A DNA stretch of 59,723 nucleotides from contig NZ_JAJALK010000026.1 in assembly GCF_020523825.1 (NCBI RefSeq), positions 1 to 59,723 of the forward strand. Reading direction: 5' to 3'. Numbering within the stretch: position 1 is the first letter of the stretch; each line of letters opens with the position of its first letter. The notes below the pieces were generated by a model. The model was not told where the DNA came from. It searched no databases and saw only the letters and a program-made list of their open reading frames with translations. The translations under genes were made by a program, and so were the position numbers. Of this stretch, positions 52,276-59,723 are shown piece by piece. This DNA comes from Methylobacterium brachiatum. Lineage in GTDB: Bacteria; Pseudomonadota; Alphaproteobacteria; Rhizobiales; Beijerinckiaceae.

Positions 52276-52568
52276 GGCACCGGATCGACGACGCCGTCGC
52301 CCTTGCGCAAGCGGCAGACCTTGGACAGATCAATGCCGGCCGTCGGCGCACCGAGTTCGCCGACGGCCTGAGCCATGTCGAGGATGGCGCCGTCGACCTG
52401 CTCCAGGCGCTCGACCAGGGTCCGGTGACGGATCGCCACCTCCAGGTGCTGGGCGATGCACGCGGCGGCCAGGCTCTCGGCGGACCAGCCACGCTCGGCC
52501 GCGGCGGCTCGCAACCGCGCGGTGAGCGCCGCCTCCAGGGTCACGGTGAGCTTGACCTCCTGGGTCAT
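52272..52568 (-). CDS. relaxosome accessory protein (TrwA-like ribbon-helix-helix)
   Basis: The 98-residue protein starts MTQEVKLTVTLEAALTARLR and AAAAERGWSAESLAAACIAQ, a ribbon-helix-helix pattern, followed by a helical dimerisation part (LEVAIRHRTLVERLEQVDGA). TrwA-type proteins bind oriT, stimulate the relaxase and repress their own operon. ATG 52568 starts it; it overlaps the relaxase ATG. The adjacent upstream non-coding stretch is the oriT candidate. Confidence 0.75.
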   Translation of the reverse strand: MTQEVKLTVTLEAALTARLRAAAAERGWSAESLAAACIAQHLEVAIRHRTLVERLEQVDGAILDMAQAVGELGAPTAGIDLSKVCRLRKGDGVVDPVP

Positions 52569-52639
52569 CGGCGTACCTGCTGCGCGTGGATCGGGTCGGC
52601 AGCCGTGGCACGGTCGAGGCGGTCGGGCGAGGCCCACGC

Positions 52640-52795
52640 CGCCGTGCGGTTAACGCTGGGTCACTTCAGTGCGTGAGGTGTGACCCATCTCGACCATGGT
52701 CTTTTAACGGCAAACGCAACGGCAAAGGCTGGCAGCCCTGGCAAGCGCTCTGGGCCAAGCCACCGTTAACCCCGGGTCGGGCAACCCTCCCGGCC
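52640..52795. other. oriT/operator candidate between divergent mobilisation genes
   Basis: This short non-coding stretch holds the inverted repeat TGGGTCAC (52657-52664) and GTGACCCA (52680-52687) with a 15-base spacer, and two GTTAAC palindromes (about 52649 and 52765). It lies between the divergently transcribed RHH/relaxase and ParA-like gene groups, where oriT is found in MobF plasmids. The nick site cannot be read from sequence alone. Confidence 0.5.
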
Positions 52796-53272
52796 ATGAC
52801 CCTCGATCCCAAGCGCCTCGCCCGGGACGCCAAGCGCGTCCAGGCCACGCGTCCCGCCGGCGGCATCGGCCGGGAGACCACCGGCGTGACCCGCGCCGTG
52901 CGCGACGGCCTGCCGATGATCCGACAACTGCGCGAGGGCGGTATCACCTGGGCCGCCATCGCCGCGGCGATGAGCGCCCAGGGCGTCACCCAGGGTGCCG
53001 GTCGCCCCCTGACCGCGTCCCGGCTCACCGCCATCGTCGGACAGGTCGAGGCGCAGCTGCGTCGACAGGCCGAGCAGGCCACCGCACGTCGCGGTCGCGC
53101 CGATCTCGCTGCTCCTCAGCCCGCGCGCACCGACCTCACTGCCGCCCCAGCGCTGATCGCACCGGTCCCGCCCGCTTCGCCGCCCGCTCCCGACAGTACC
53201 GCGCACGCCAGCGAAGAGGCGATCCGGCGCGCCGGCCTCGACGCCCTGCACAAGCTCCTGAAGAAGGCCTGA
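52796..53272 (+). CDS. hypothetical conjugation-associated protein
   Basis: The 158-residue protein (DPKRLARDAKRVQATRPAGG; DGLPMIRQLREGGITWAAIA) has a probable HTH-like or helical N-terminal half, with ITWAAIAAAMSAQGV and PLTASRLTAIVGQVEAQL, and a proline/alanine-rich linker before a C-terminal helix (AIRRAGLDALHKLLKKA). It is first in a three-gene plus-strand operon with the ParA-like gene (start 4 bp after its stop). It may be a DNA-binding transfer or partition factor. Confidence 0.6.
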   Translation: MTLDPKRLARDAKRVQATRPAGGIGRETTGVTRAVRDGLPMIRQLREGGITWAAIAAAMSAQGVTQGAGRPLTASRLTAIVGQVEAQLRRQAEQATARRGRADLAAPQPARTDLTAAPALIAPVPPASPPAPDSTAHASEEAIRRAGLDALHKLLKKA

Positions 53273-53276
53273 CCTG

Positions 53277-54005
53277 ATGCCGCGTATCCTCCTCGTCGCC
53301 CAGGATAAGGGTGGCTCCGGTAAGACCGTCCTTGTGCGCGCGCTCGCCGAATGCCTGCCCACCGCCCGCCTGATCGAGATCGAGGCCGGCCGCCGCTTGG
53401 TCGAACTCGACGACCGACTCGCGTTTTTCCCGGTTCGCGCCGAACGCGGTGAGATCGACCGCACCGGCGGCCAGGCCGCACGCGCCGAATTCGACGGCGT
53501 GCTCAACGCCATGGCCGCGGCCGAGGGGCCGGTGATCGTCGATGTCGGGGCCAACACCGCCGGCTCGCTCCTGCCGCTGATCCGCGAGGCGGGCGGGCGC
53601 TACGGCCGGCGTGGCATCACGTTCGCCCTGCTCGTCGTGGTCACCAGCGAGCCCGGCGCCCTGGCCAACGCCCCGATGCTGCTCGACCTCGCAGCACCGT
53701 TCGCGGCCGCCCGGTTCGCGGTCGAGAACCAGGTCGAGGGCCCGGTCGACCCGGCCGCCCTGAAGGCGCTCGGCAAAGGCGTCACCCTGACCCGGCTGGA
53801 GCGGCTCAGCCTCGACGCGCGCGCCAACGAGCTCCTGCAGAAGGGCGGCTTGCGGTTCATCGGCGAGGACCTCGCCGGGGCCGAGGATAACCTCATTACG
53901 CAATTCGGTTTCGCCGAGGCCGGCCGCATCGTCGAGGATCTCACCCGTTTCCGCGCCAAGGCGATGGCGGCTACCGCCCCGGCCGCGGCGTGGTTGGAGG
54001 GCTGA
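53277..54005 (+). CDS. ParA/MinD-like ATPase of the transfer region
   Basis: The 242-residue P-loop protein has a deviant Walker A, QDKGGSGKTVLVRALAECL, and the switch-type VIVDVGANTAGSLLPLIREA. It resembles the TraL/ParA-like proteins encoded near MobF relaxases rather than classical partition ATPases, because no parB gene follows. It likely helps localise the conjugation machinery or the plasmid. Downstream gene begins 4 bp after its stop. Confidence 0.78.
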   Translation: MPRILLVAQDKGGSGKTVLVRALAECLPTARLIEIEAGRRLVELDDRLAFFPVRAERGEIDRTGGQAARAEFDGVLNAMAAAEGPVIVDVGANTAGSLLPLIREAGGRYGRRGITFALLVVVTSEPGALANAPMLLDLAAPFAAARFAVENQVEGPVDPAALKALGKGVTLTRLERLSLDARANELLQKGGLRFIGEDLAGAEDNLITQFGFAEAGRIVEDLTRFRAKAMAATAPAAAWLEG

Positions 54006-54009
54006 ACCC

Positions 54010-54573
54010 GTGGCCCGCATCGTGGATGCTCGCTTACGCGGTGCCGAGGAGGCCGAACGCGCCGCCGCGCGTCGGGTCGGACAGAACAGCCGAGTGCGGC
54101 TGACCGAACTGCTGCGGCTCGCGCCGCGCGAGCGCATGGCCCATCTCGAAGACGCGGCCCTGATCGGCCCCGACCGGGTCAGACTGCGCCGCTCGATCCA
54201 GGCCGCCTTCGCCAAACCCCGGCGCCGATGGTGGCCGCGTGGCCGGATCCTCGCGCGCGGGCGCCGCCTTGGCATCGCGCTGCTGCGCGGTGCCCTTCAT
54301 CCGGCCGTGCTCGCCCTCTTGGTGATCGCGGGAGGCTGGTTCGAGCTCGCCCGCCGGGCGACGCCCCGGATCGAACGCTCAGTGTATCCGCTGACCGCCA
54401 TCCTCTCGCGACCGGATGGCTTCAGGATGACCTACACGCTCCCGGCCAATACCTGGGTCCCGGTCGAACGCCTGGAAGGCGACCTCGCCTGGGTCCGAGT
54501 GTGGAATGAAAAGCAAGGCTACCTGTACGGCGCGGTCTGGCGCGCCGGCCTCGACCTGTCGCCCGCGCGCTGA
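54010..54573 (+). CDS. single-TM hypothetical protein with SH3-like C-terminus
   Basis: The 187 residues comprise an arginine-rich cytoplasmic N-terminal half (MARIVDARLRGAEEAERAAA), one membrane helix (HPAVLALLVIAGGWFELA) and a C-terminal part that may be SH3-like (YTLPANTWVPVERLEGDLAW; VRVWNEKQGYLYGAVW). It is third in the operon with the ParA-like ATPase. It could be its membrane partner. No family recognised. Confidence 0.6.
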   Translation: MARIVDARLRGAEEAERAAARRVGQNSRVRLTELLRLAPRERMAHLEDAALIGPDRVRLRRSIQAAFAKPRRRWWPRGRILARGRRLGIALLRGALHPAVLALLVIAGGWFELARRATPRIERSVYPLTAILSRPDGFRMTYTLPANTWVPVERLEGDLAWVRVWNEKQGYLYGAVWRAGLDLSPAR

Positions 54574-54656
54574 TCGGATCGGGGAGGCGCGGACCCGCCC
54601 TCTCACATCGCCTCAAACGCACCCCAGGGGTCGGGTGTCTCCTGGCCGATCCGCGC

Positions 54657-55085
54657 TCAGGCATAGGGTCCCCGAAACAGGTCGCCGAGCGCCTTGCGCC
54701 GGAACAGCGTGGCCCACCGGCGTCGGCGATGCTCGGGGCGATCGTGGATCATGTGGCACCGCTGACAGAACGCCGCGAGGTTGGCCCCGACGTTGTTCGC
54801 CGTGTCGTGGTCGCGGTGGGCTGCGGCTAGGACCACCCGGGTCCGACGCACACGCCCGAGGATGTCCACGGATCCGGGCGCGCGGCGCACGCGCCGCCCG
54901 TTTCCGTCCCTCCAGGACGCCGCCTCCCCGTCCCACCAACAGCCATCGCCGAGGTGGGCCACGCGCTGCCCATGCGGCCTGCCGCAACACTCGCAGCGCC
55001 CTCCGGCACGGTCGAACCGGATCACGCGGGAGAGCTGTGGCCAATCGATCGGATAGAAGAAGCGGTGCTCGCGCCTGATCGGCAT
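54657..55085 (-). CDS. HNH endonuclease-type protein
   Basis: The 142-residue protein carries two zinc-ligand pairs, CECCG near the N-terminus and FCQRCHMIHD near the C-terminus, with the HNH catalytic block AAAHRDHDTANNVGANLAAF. Small proteins of this type are encoded on many rhizobial and Methylobacterium plasmids; their role (nuclease or regulatory) is unclear. Start ATG 55085 (MPIRREHRFFYPIDWPQLSR); TTG 55103 is possible. It converges on the ParA-like operon. Confidence 0.72.
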   Translation of the reverse strand: MPIRREHRFFYPIDWPQLSRVIRFDRAGGRCECCGRPHGQRVAHLGDGCWWDGEAASWRDGNGRRVRRAPGSVDILGRVRRTRVVLAAAHRDHDTANNVGANLAAFCQRCHMIHDRPEHRRRRWATLFRRKALGDLFRGPYA

Positions 55086-55448
55086 GGTGCAGGTCGAGGA
55101 CAAGACGTCGAAGCCTGACCGTAGAACGGAACCGGTCGCGGGCCCAGGGGTCCGCTTACGTGGCTGAACCCGGTGTCATTCACCTGACGGCCCAGATCTT
55201 GGACCACGATCAGAGCTCCACTTGAGCGCTACCGGCTTGGGGCATCGCAGAGGATGTCCGAAAACGTATGCTCACCGCCGACGCCTATGCCGGTCGCCAG
55301 CCCCGTGATCAGTGTCACAGATGGTGGGCACCGGACCTTAGTCTTCTATCAGGAAGCAGACGTTCCGTTTGCGACCCGATGCGGTCGCCAATCGTACGTT
55401 GGAGGAACCTCAAAAGCGGACGCCCGCGGTCTCCGAGTTCCGGCGCAC
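55086..55448. other. intergenic, nothing recognised
   Basis: Short frames on the plus strand (55254 and 55268) show no domain. The stretch separates the mobilisation genes from the hydrolase/two-component insert and may include a junction. Confidence 0.4.
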
Positions 55449-56360
55449 CTAGAGCAGCTCATACCCCGTCTCGGCGCGTTCGATTTTTCCGCTAGTGGCG
55501 AGGTGCATCCCGGTCACCCTCAAGCCCTCCACCGCCGCACGGTCGAGGATGCGCCGTCGCGTCGTGATCGCCTCTGCTGGATCGGTGTCCCATATCACCG
55601 TCCAATCCGGATGCGGCATCTGTAGGATCCGCGAGTGGACGATATCGCCCCAGATCAGCAGCCGGTCGGAGCCGTCCGCGATCAAGACGCCCATATGTCC
55701 CGGTGTATGGCCGGGCAGTGGCAGCGCATGGATGCCCGGTGCGAGTTCCGCTTCGCCGGAGACACGCCGGATCCGGTCGGGATAGGCTGCCAGCACCGCC
55801 TGCGCAGTCTCGAACATCGGGCTTAACGCGGCCGGAGCGGAGGCTCTGGCAGCCGCATCTGACCAGTAGGCCAACTCACGCTCCTGCAGCACGAGTTCGG
55901 CGTTCGCGAACCGCGCGAGGCGGTTCGGCGTCAGGAGACCACCGGCATGGTCGGCGTGCAGATGGCTCAGCCAGATGGTCTCGACCTGATCCGGCCGCAC
56001 GCCCTCCGCCGTCAGGGCCGCGGTCACCCGGTCGAAGCCCGGCCCAAGGACGGTGCCACAGCCCGCATCGAGCAGCCAGTGACGTTCCCCGCGTCGGATC
56101 AGGAACGCGTTGACCGGCTCCGGCGACGGGCCGTTCGCAGGAAGGCCGGCCCCCTTCAACAGTGCCTGTCCGGCCCGGCTTTCCGCGGCCGGGATCATGC
56201 TTGGCTCCAGCGGAAAGAGACCGTCGCGCAACGGCGTCACAGTGAACGCACCGACCCGGTAGGGGCCGCTCGCCTGCGCGGCCGCAGCAGGGAGGTGTAA
56301 CCCGAGCGGGAGCAGGGCGGACGCGGCCAGCAGGTTGCGGCGGGAGAGATGAAGCGACAT
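55449..56360 (-). CDS. Tat-exported metallo-beta-lactamase-fold hydrolase
   Basis: The 303-residue protein has a twin-arginine signal (HLSRRNLLAASALLPLGLHL) and the di-zinc motif WLSHLHADHAGGLLTPNRLA (HxHxDH), a further histidine in LPGHTPGHMGVLIADGS and aspartate in LLIWGDIVHSRILQM. It resembles periplasmic MBL-fold hydrolases of the lactonase (AiiA-like) or alkylsulfatase-related group. The substrate cannot be told. It is divergent from the two-component genes, so both may be under common control. Confidence 0.85.
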   Translation of the reverse strand: MSLHLSRRNLLAASALLPLGLHLPAAAAQASGPYRVGAFTVTPLRDGLFPLEPSMIPAAESRAGQALLKGAGLPANGPSPEPVNAFLIRRGERHWLLDAGCGTVLGPGFDRVTAALTAEGVRPDQVETIWLSHLHADHAGGLLTPNRLARFANAELVLQERELAYWSDAAARASAPAALSPMFETAQAVLAAYPDRIRRVSGEAELAPGIHALPLPGHTPGHMGVLIADGSDRLLIWGDIVHSRILQMPHPDWTVIWDTDPAEAITTRRRILDRAAVEGLRVTGMHLATSGKIERAETGYELL

Positions 56361-56533
56361 GGCCGGCTCCTTGGAGAGGGGACAGCGCTATCCTCCGGAT
56401 CGTGCCGGGATGAGGCCAGGGAAGTCCTCCCGCTAAAGCCCGGGCATTCTTCCCGTCTGATTGAGCCATGGCTTGCGCACCTCGACGAGCTCGGTGCCAA
56501 ATAAGTCTCGCTTCGAGCCCGGCCGTCTGATCC

Positions 56534-57874
56534 ATGAGCCTGCCCACGCATCTCGGTCTGCGCCTCCTCGTGGTCGCCGTGCTCTGCTTGGCAGGGGCTC
56601 TTGCATGGGCTGCCTGGGACGCCCATGCGAGCCTCCGCTGGGAGGCTGCCATGTCGGCGGATCGGATTGCCGCACAGCTGGCGCGTCAGCCGGGCCTCGG
56701 CAGCGCCGGACCGGCGGCAATGCCCGCCAGCGCGCCGCAGGCCGCACCGGCCATCGTCACGCTCCTACCGGGCATCTGTGCCGATATTCATCTCGGCGTG
56801 GAATTGCCTCGCCGCTACTGCGTTGATTGGGACGGCCTCGATGCCGCCCCAGCTTGGTTCCGCGGAGCCCTCGTCTGGGAGGCCGCTGCCGCGCCGACGA
56901 TCCGGCCGATCGTGTATCGCGACCGCACCATCGGCAGTGTCACGGCATGGCCCGATCCGATGGCCTCGGCAGCGCGGCTCTGGCGGCGTACGTGTCTCGC
57001 AGGCGGGTTAGCTCTCGGTTTGACGGCGGCGACGGTGCTTCTCAATTGGCTCGCCGTGACGCGCCTCGTCGCTCCGGCCGGGCGGATCGTGCAAGGGTTG
57101 GAGAACCTCGACACGGCCGGCACCCGACCGCCGCTGCCACGCTTCGCCGCCACCGAATTCGACCGTATTGCCCGCGCCTGCAACGCACTCGCCGACCGGC
57201 TCGCCCACACAGAAGCCGACCGCGCCGGCCTGATGCAGCGGCTCGTCACGGTTCAGGAAGAGGAGCGGCAGGCCCTCGCGCGCGACCTGCACGATGCCTT
57301 CGGCCAGTGCCTCGCCGCCGTGGGGGCGCGTGCCGCGGCGATCGAACTGGCTGCGCCCCCGGAGCGTGAGGATCTTCGCGAGGACGCCCAGGGCATCGAA
57401 GCCGTCATCGCCACCATGCGGGAGAGCCTGCGTGGAGCCCTGGCCCGCCTCGAACTGCCCGATCTCGCCGAGGCCGGATTGGAGGAGGCGCTGCGTAGCC
57501 TCGTTGTGGACTGGCGAGGGCAACTCAGGTCCGGCCCGGCCCTGCATCTCGATGTAACGGGCGATCTCACCGACATGCCGGACAACGTGGCGGCGAGCCT
57601 CTATCGGATCGCGCAGGAGCTTCTGACGAACGCCCTGCGCCACGGCAGGCCGAGCCGGGTCTTCCTCCGGCTCGACCGGTCGGAGACCGGGCCACGAACG
57701 GTGACGCTGACGCTGGACGACGATGGCGGGGGCGATGTGTCCCAAGCCGCGTCCCACACGGGCCGTGGGATCGTCGGCATCCGGGCCCGGCTCGCCGCCC
57801 TCGGTGGAAGTTTCTCGCTCACTGGCACCGGCACCGGCATCCGTGCCTGCGCCTCCGTGCCAACCGTCGTCTGA
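56534..57874 (+). CDS. sensor histidine kinase, NarX/HisKA_3 type
   Basis: The 446-residue kinase has two membrane helices (LRLLVVAVLCLAGALAWAAW; AGGLALGLTAATVLLNWLAV) bracketing a periplasmic sensor of about 110 residues, a HAMP-like segment, and the HisKA_3 box with the phospho-histidine in ALARDLHDAFGQCLAAVG. The ATP-binding part has ELLTNALRHGRPSRVFLRL and TLDDDGGGDVSQ, then GRGIVGIRARLAALGG. It pairs with the response regulator that starts 9 bp after its stop. Confidence 0.92.
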   Translation: MSLPTHLGLRLLVVAVLCLAGALAWAAWDAHASLRWEAAMSADRIAAQLARQPGLGSAGPAAMPASAPQAAPAIVTLLPGICADIHLGVELPRRYCVDWDGLDAAPAWFRGALVWEAAAAPTIRPIVYRDRTIGSVTAWPDPMASAARLWRRTCLAGGLALGLTAATVLLNWLAVTRLVAPAGRIVQGLENLDTAGTRPPLPRFAATEFDRIARACNALADRLAHTEADRAGLMQRLVTVQEEERQALARDLHDAFGQCLAAVGARAAAIELAAPPEREDLREDAQGIEAVIATMRESLRGALARLELPDLAEAGLEEALRSLVVDWRGQLRSGPALHLDVTGDLTDMPDNVAASLYRIAQELLTNALRHGRPSRVFLRLDRSETGPRTVTLTLDDDGGGDVSQAASHTGRGIVGIRARLAALGGSFSLTGTGTGIRACASVPTVV

Positions 57875-57883
57875 GGTCGCCCC

Positions 57884-58540
57884 ATGGCCACGTCCATCCT
57901 CCTCGTCGATGATCATCCAGTCGTGCGGGAGGGCTATCGCCGCCTGATCGAGCGACAGCCGGGCTTGGTCGTGGTCGCGGAAGCCGAAAGCGCAGCAGCG
58001 GCCTATTCCCAATACAAGGCTCACGCGCCCGATCTCGTAATCCTCGACCTATCGCTGCCCGGCCCAAGCGGCATCGAGGCCATACGGCACATCCTCCAGT
58101 GGGATGGGTCCGCCCGCATCGTCGTGTTCAGCATGCGCACCGGGGCGGTGATCGCGCGCCAAGCCTTCGCCGCAGGGGCGAGCGGGTATGTCAGCAAGGC
58201 GAGCCCACCCCGTGAGCTGCTGGCAGCGGTGGCGGCCGTGCTCCGCGGCGAGCGGGCGATGAGCGCCGACATCGCGCGTGCGATCGCCCAGGATGAGGTG
58301 GCTGGGGGGCGCACGGCGCTAGACGACCTCAGTCCGCGGGAGCTTGAAATCCTGGGTCTGACCGCCGGCGGGATGACCGCGCAGGCCGTCGCCGAGGCGC
58401 TGTGTCTGAGCCTCAAGACGGTGCACAACAACCTTTCGGTAATCCGCGCCACGCTCGGGGCGCGCACCGATGCGCATCTCGTTTGGATCGCGATCGGGGC
58501 TGGGCTTGTATCGATCTCAGAGGAACTACCGCTGAAGTAG
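57884..58540 (+). CDS. NarL/LuxR-type response regulator
   Basis: The 218-residue protein has a receiver with the acidic pocket DD (9-10), phosphoacceptor D55 in LVILDLSLPGPSGIEAI and the conserved lysine K105 in GYVSKASPPREL, then a LuxR-type HTH (LSPRELEILGLTAGGMTAQA, followed by VAEALCLSLKTVHNNLSVI). It is co-transcribed with the kinase gene. It may regulate the divergent MBL-fold hydrolase. Confidence 0.92.
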   Translation: MATSILLVDDHPVVREGYRRLIERQPGLVVVAEAESAAAAYSQYKAHAPDLVILDLSLPGPSGIEAIRHILQWDGSARIVVFSMRTGAVIARQAFAAGASGYVSKASPPRELLAAVAAVLRGERAMSADIARAIAQDEVAGGRTALDDLSPRELEILGLTAGGMTAQAVAEALCLSLKTVHNNLSVIRATLGARTDAHLVWIAIGAGLVSISEELPLK

Positions 58541-58745
58541 CCTTAGAATTTCGTCCGCTTTGACGACCTTTCGACCAGAAGCCGACAGGCAGGAAACCAC
58601 CCATCTCGGTCGTAGGTCCCTGTCTCATCATGACGCCTGCAAGTGGACGATCCCGGCTTCTGAAAGCGGGCGTTTTCTCGCTTACCCGTTCGCCTGGACC
58701 CAGACGCGCGGACCGGGATCACCCACCGCCGCGCATCCGTCTGCG

Positions 58746-59723
58746 TCACCCTGAAATGGTCGCCGTCACCGGCTTCACGAAGTCGAGCAGCTTGGTGCAG
58801 CGTGCGTCTTCGTGGGCGAGCGTCTTTCTGAGCTTGAGGGGGTCGGTGGTGTGTGCCCGGCTGTTGAGGAACACCAACGTGTGCCCCCGGGTCAGCGCGG
58901 CTAGGTCCGAGGCCGGGACTAAGGCCTCCGCCACCGCGGTGGCACTACGGCTCACTTTCCCGGTCGTGGGATCGGTCGTCTCGGTCTCCTGCACACCGGT
59001 GAACGTCCCGAGCGCGGTCGACCAGCGCTCCCGCTCAGTCCCTTGCGCCCCGGAGAGGTTGAACAGCATCAGGACCTCGGCGGTATCGCGCAGGATCGTG
59101 GCCCCGGCCTCGCCGTAGGTCTCGGCCATCTGCGCCTCCGACTGCCAGAAGGTCCACACCGACACGCCGTAGCCCGGCAATTCCCCCGCCCCGCGCAGGA
59201 TCGCGTCGAAGCGCCCGAGTACAAACGCCTCGTCGATGATCACCAGCACCCGCTCGGCCACCGGCGTGCGCCGCACCGCGCTGAACAGGCTCGCCAGGAG
59301 CCAGCGCACGTACGGCGCGATCTCTCTACGGCGGTCGTCGGCCGGCAACACGATGAACAGGTCGGTGTCGCCCGCGCACACCGCGTCGAGATCGAAACTG
59401 TGGCCGGTCACGACCCGGCGCATGCGCGCGTCGAGCAGCCAGCCGAACGCCTGGGCTGCGGTCGACAGGATGTTGGCCCGGGCCTTCTCGTCGTCCGAGC
59501 CGAGGATGCCGCGCACCTCCTCGGCCACAGGGTCATCGTAGCCTTCCAGGGCGGCCAGCAGCGCCTCGCAACGCCCGCGCATCAAACCAGGAGCCTCGGC
59601 CACCCCCTGCCCGGAGCGGATCACGCTCTGCAGCGCGGCCACGACCAGGGGCCCGGTGAGAGGATGGTCGAAAACGTACGCTAAGCGTCGCGGCCTTGCT
59701 GGTGGAGGCGCAGCGGCCTGAAC
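58746..59723 (-). CDS. traG: TraG/VirD4-type coupling protein, C-terminal part
   Basis: This T4SS coupling ATPase recruits the relaxosome to the secretion channel. The frame is open to the window edge (reading RRLAYVFDHPLTGPLVVAAL inwards), so the N-terminus and Walker A lie outside. The visible Walker B is VLVIIDEAFVLGRFDAILR, with the family-typical GYGVSVWTFWQSEAQMAETY next to it and NLSGAQ after it; the C-terminal region is FTGVQETETTDPTTGKVSRS. It ends at 58746. Together with the relaxase it marks a self-transmissible or mobilisable element. Confidence 0.87.
   Translation of the reverse strand, partial: VQAAAPPPARPRRLAYVFDHPLTGPLVVAALQSVIRSGQGVAEAPGLMRGRCEALLAALEGYDDPVAEEVRGILGSDDEKARANILSTAAQAFGWLLDARMRRVVTGHSFDLDAVCAGDTDLFIVLPADDRRREIAPYVRWLLASLFSAVRRTPVAERVLVIIDEAFVLGRFDAILRGAGELPGYGVSVWTFWQSEAQMAETYGEAGATILRDTAEVLMLFNLSGAQGTERERWSTALGTFTGVQETETTDPTTGKVSRSATAVAEALVPASDLAALTRGHTLVFLNSRAHTTDPLKLRKTLAHEDARCTKLLDFVKPVTATISG

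Noticed and set aside
1..59723. CRISPR array, tRNA or rRNA genes
   Set aside because: No regularly spaced direct repeats, cloverleaf-like sequences or rRNA stretches were noticed by eye; a dedicated scan was not possible.

Overview
The window is GC-rich DNA of an alphaproteobacterium. The mix of gene families, insertion sequences and codon use suits Methylobacterium or a close relative, but that is inference. It is accessory DNA, probably a plasmid or conjugative element: eight insertion sequences or IS remnants, two serine recombinases, a toxin-antitoxin pair, a MobF relaxase with an RHH partner, a ParA-like ATPase and the C-terminal part of a TraG/VirD4 coupling protein. No rRNA, tRNA or CRISPR array was seen.

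Region 1 (1-1500) holds a class II aldolase without a normal N-terminus, an M20 peptidase stub cut after about 26 codons, and transposon debris. Region 2 (1513-9403) is one long minus-strand operon. In transcription order it encodes a small membrane protein, a Tat-exported DsrE-like protein, a periplasmic binding protein, a LysR-type protein reduced to its HTH domain, a diheme cytochrome (TsdB-like), a TsdA-type thiosulfate dehydrogenase, ba3-type oxidase subunits IIa, II and I, Sco and CtaG. I read it as a self-contained thiosulfate-to-oxygen electron-transfer chain. Region 3 (10802-15442) carries a YeiH-type putative sulfate exporter, sulfite dehydrogenase SorAB and a LysR regulator. A 34-bp motif lies upstream of the oxidase operon, yeiH and sorA in the same orientation relative to each gene, which suggests one regulon.

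Region 4 (15.4-23.7 kb) has a response regulator with a degenerate receiver, an IS701-type and an IS256-type element (both with recognisable target duplications), and an ABC exporter whose nucleotide-binding domain has lost its catalytic motifs. Region 5 (23.8-30.4 kb) is a second sulfur module: LysR, MFS transporter, an amidohydrolase-fold protein without metal ligands, a second SorAB and a second YeiH. It probably handles a compound whose breakdown releases sulfite.

Region 6 (30.4-37.8 kb) is a defence-type island: serine recombinase, umuC remnant, a two-gene CBASS (CD-NTase plus two-TM SAVED effector), a 25-residue membrane peptide, a second recombinase, a broken WGR gene, a DUF6338 membrane protein and several unknown genes. 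Region 7 (38.1-48.6 kb) contains two near-identical IS1380 elements, a cydB remnant with its DUF2474 partner, an IS3 fragment and a complete phosphite-oxidation operon ptxABCDE. Region 8 (48.6-59.7 kb) is VapBC and the conjugation backbone, interrupted by a metallo-beta-lactamase-fold hydrolase and a NarXL-like two-component pair.

Taken together, the cargo oxidises reduced inorganic nutrients (thiosulfate, sulfite, phosphite) and passes electrons to a dedicated oxidase, and it is carried on mobile DNA that also has anti-phage and maintenance genes.
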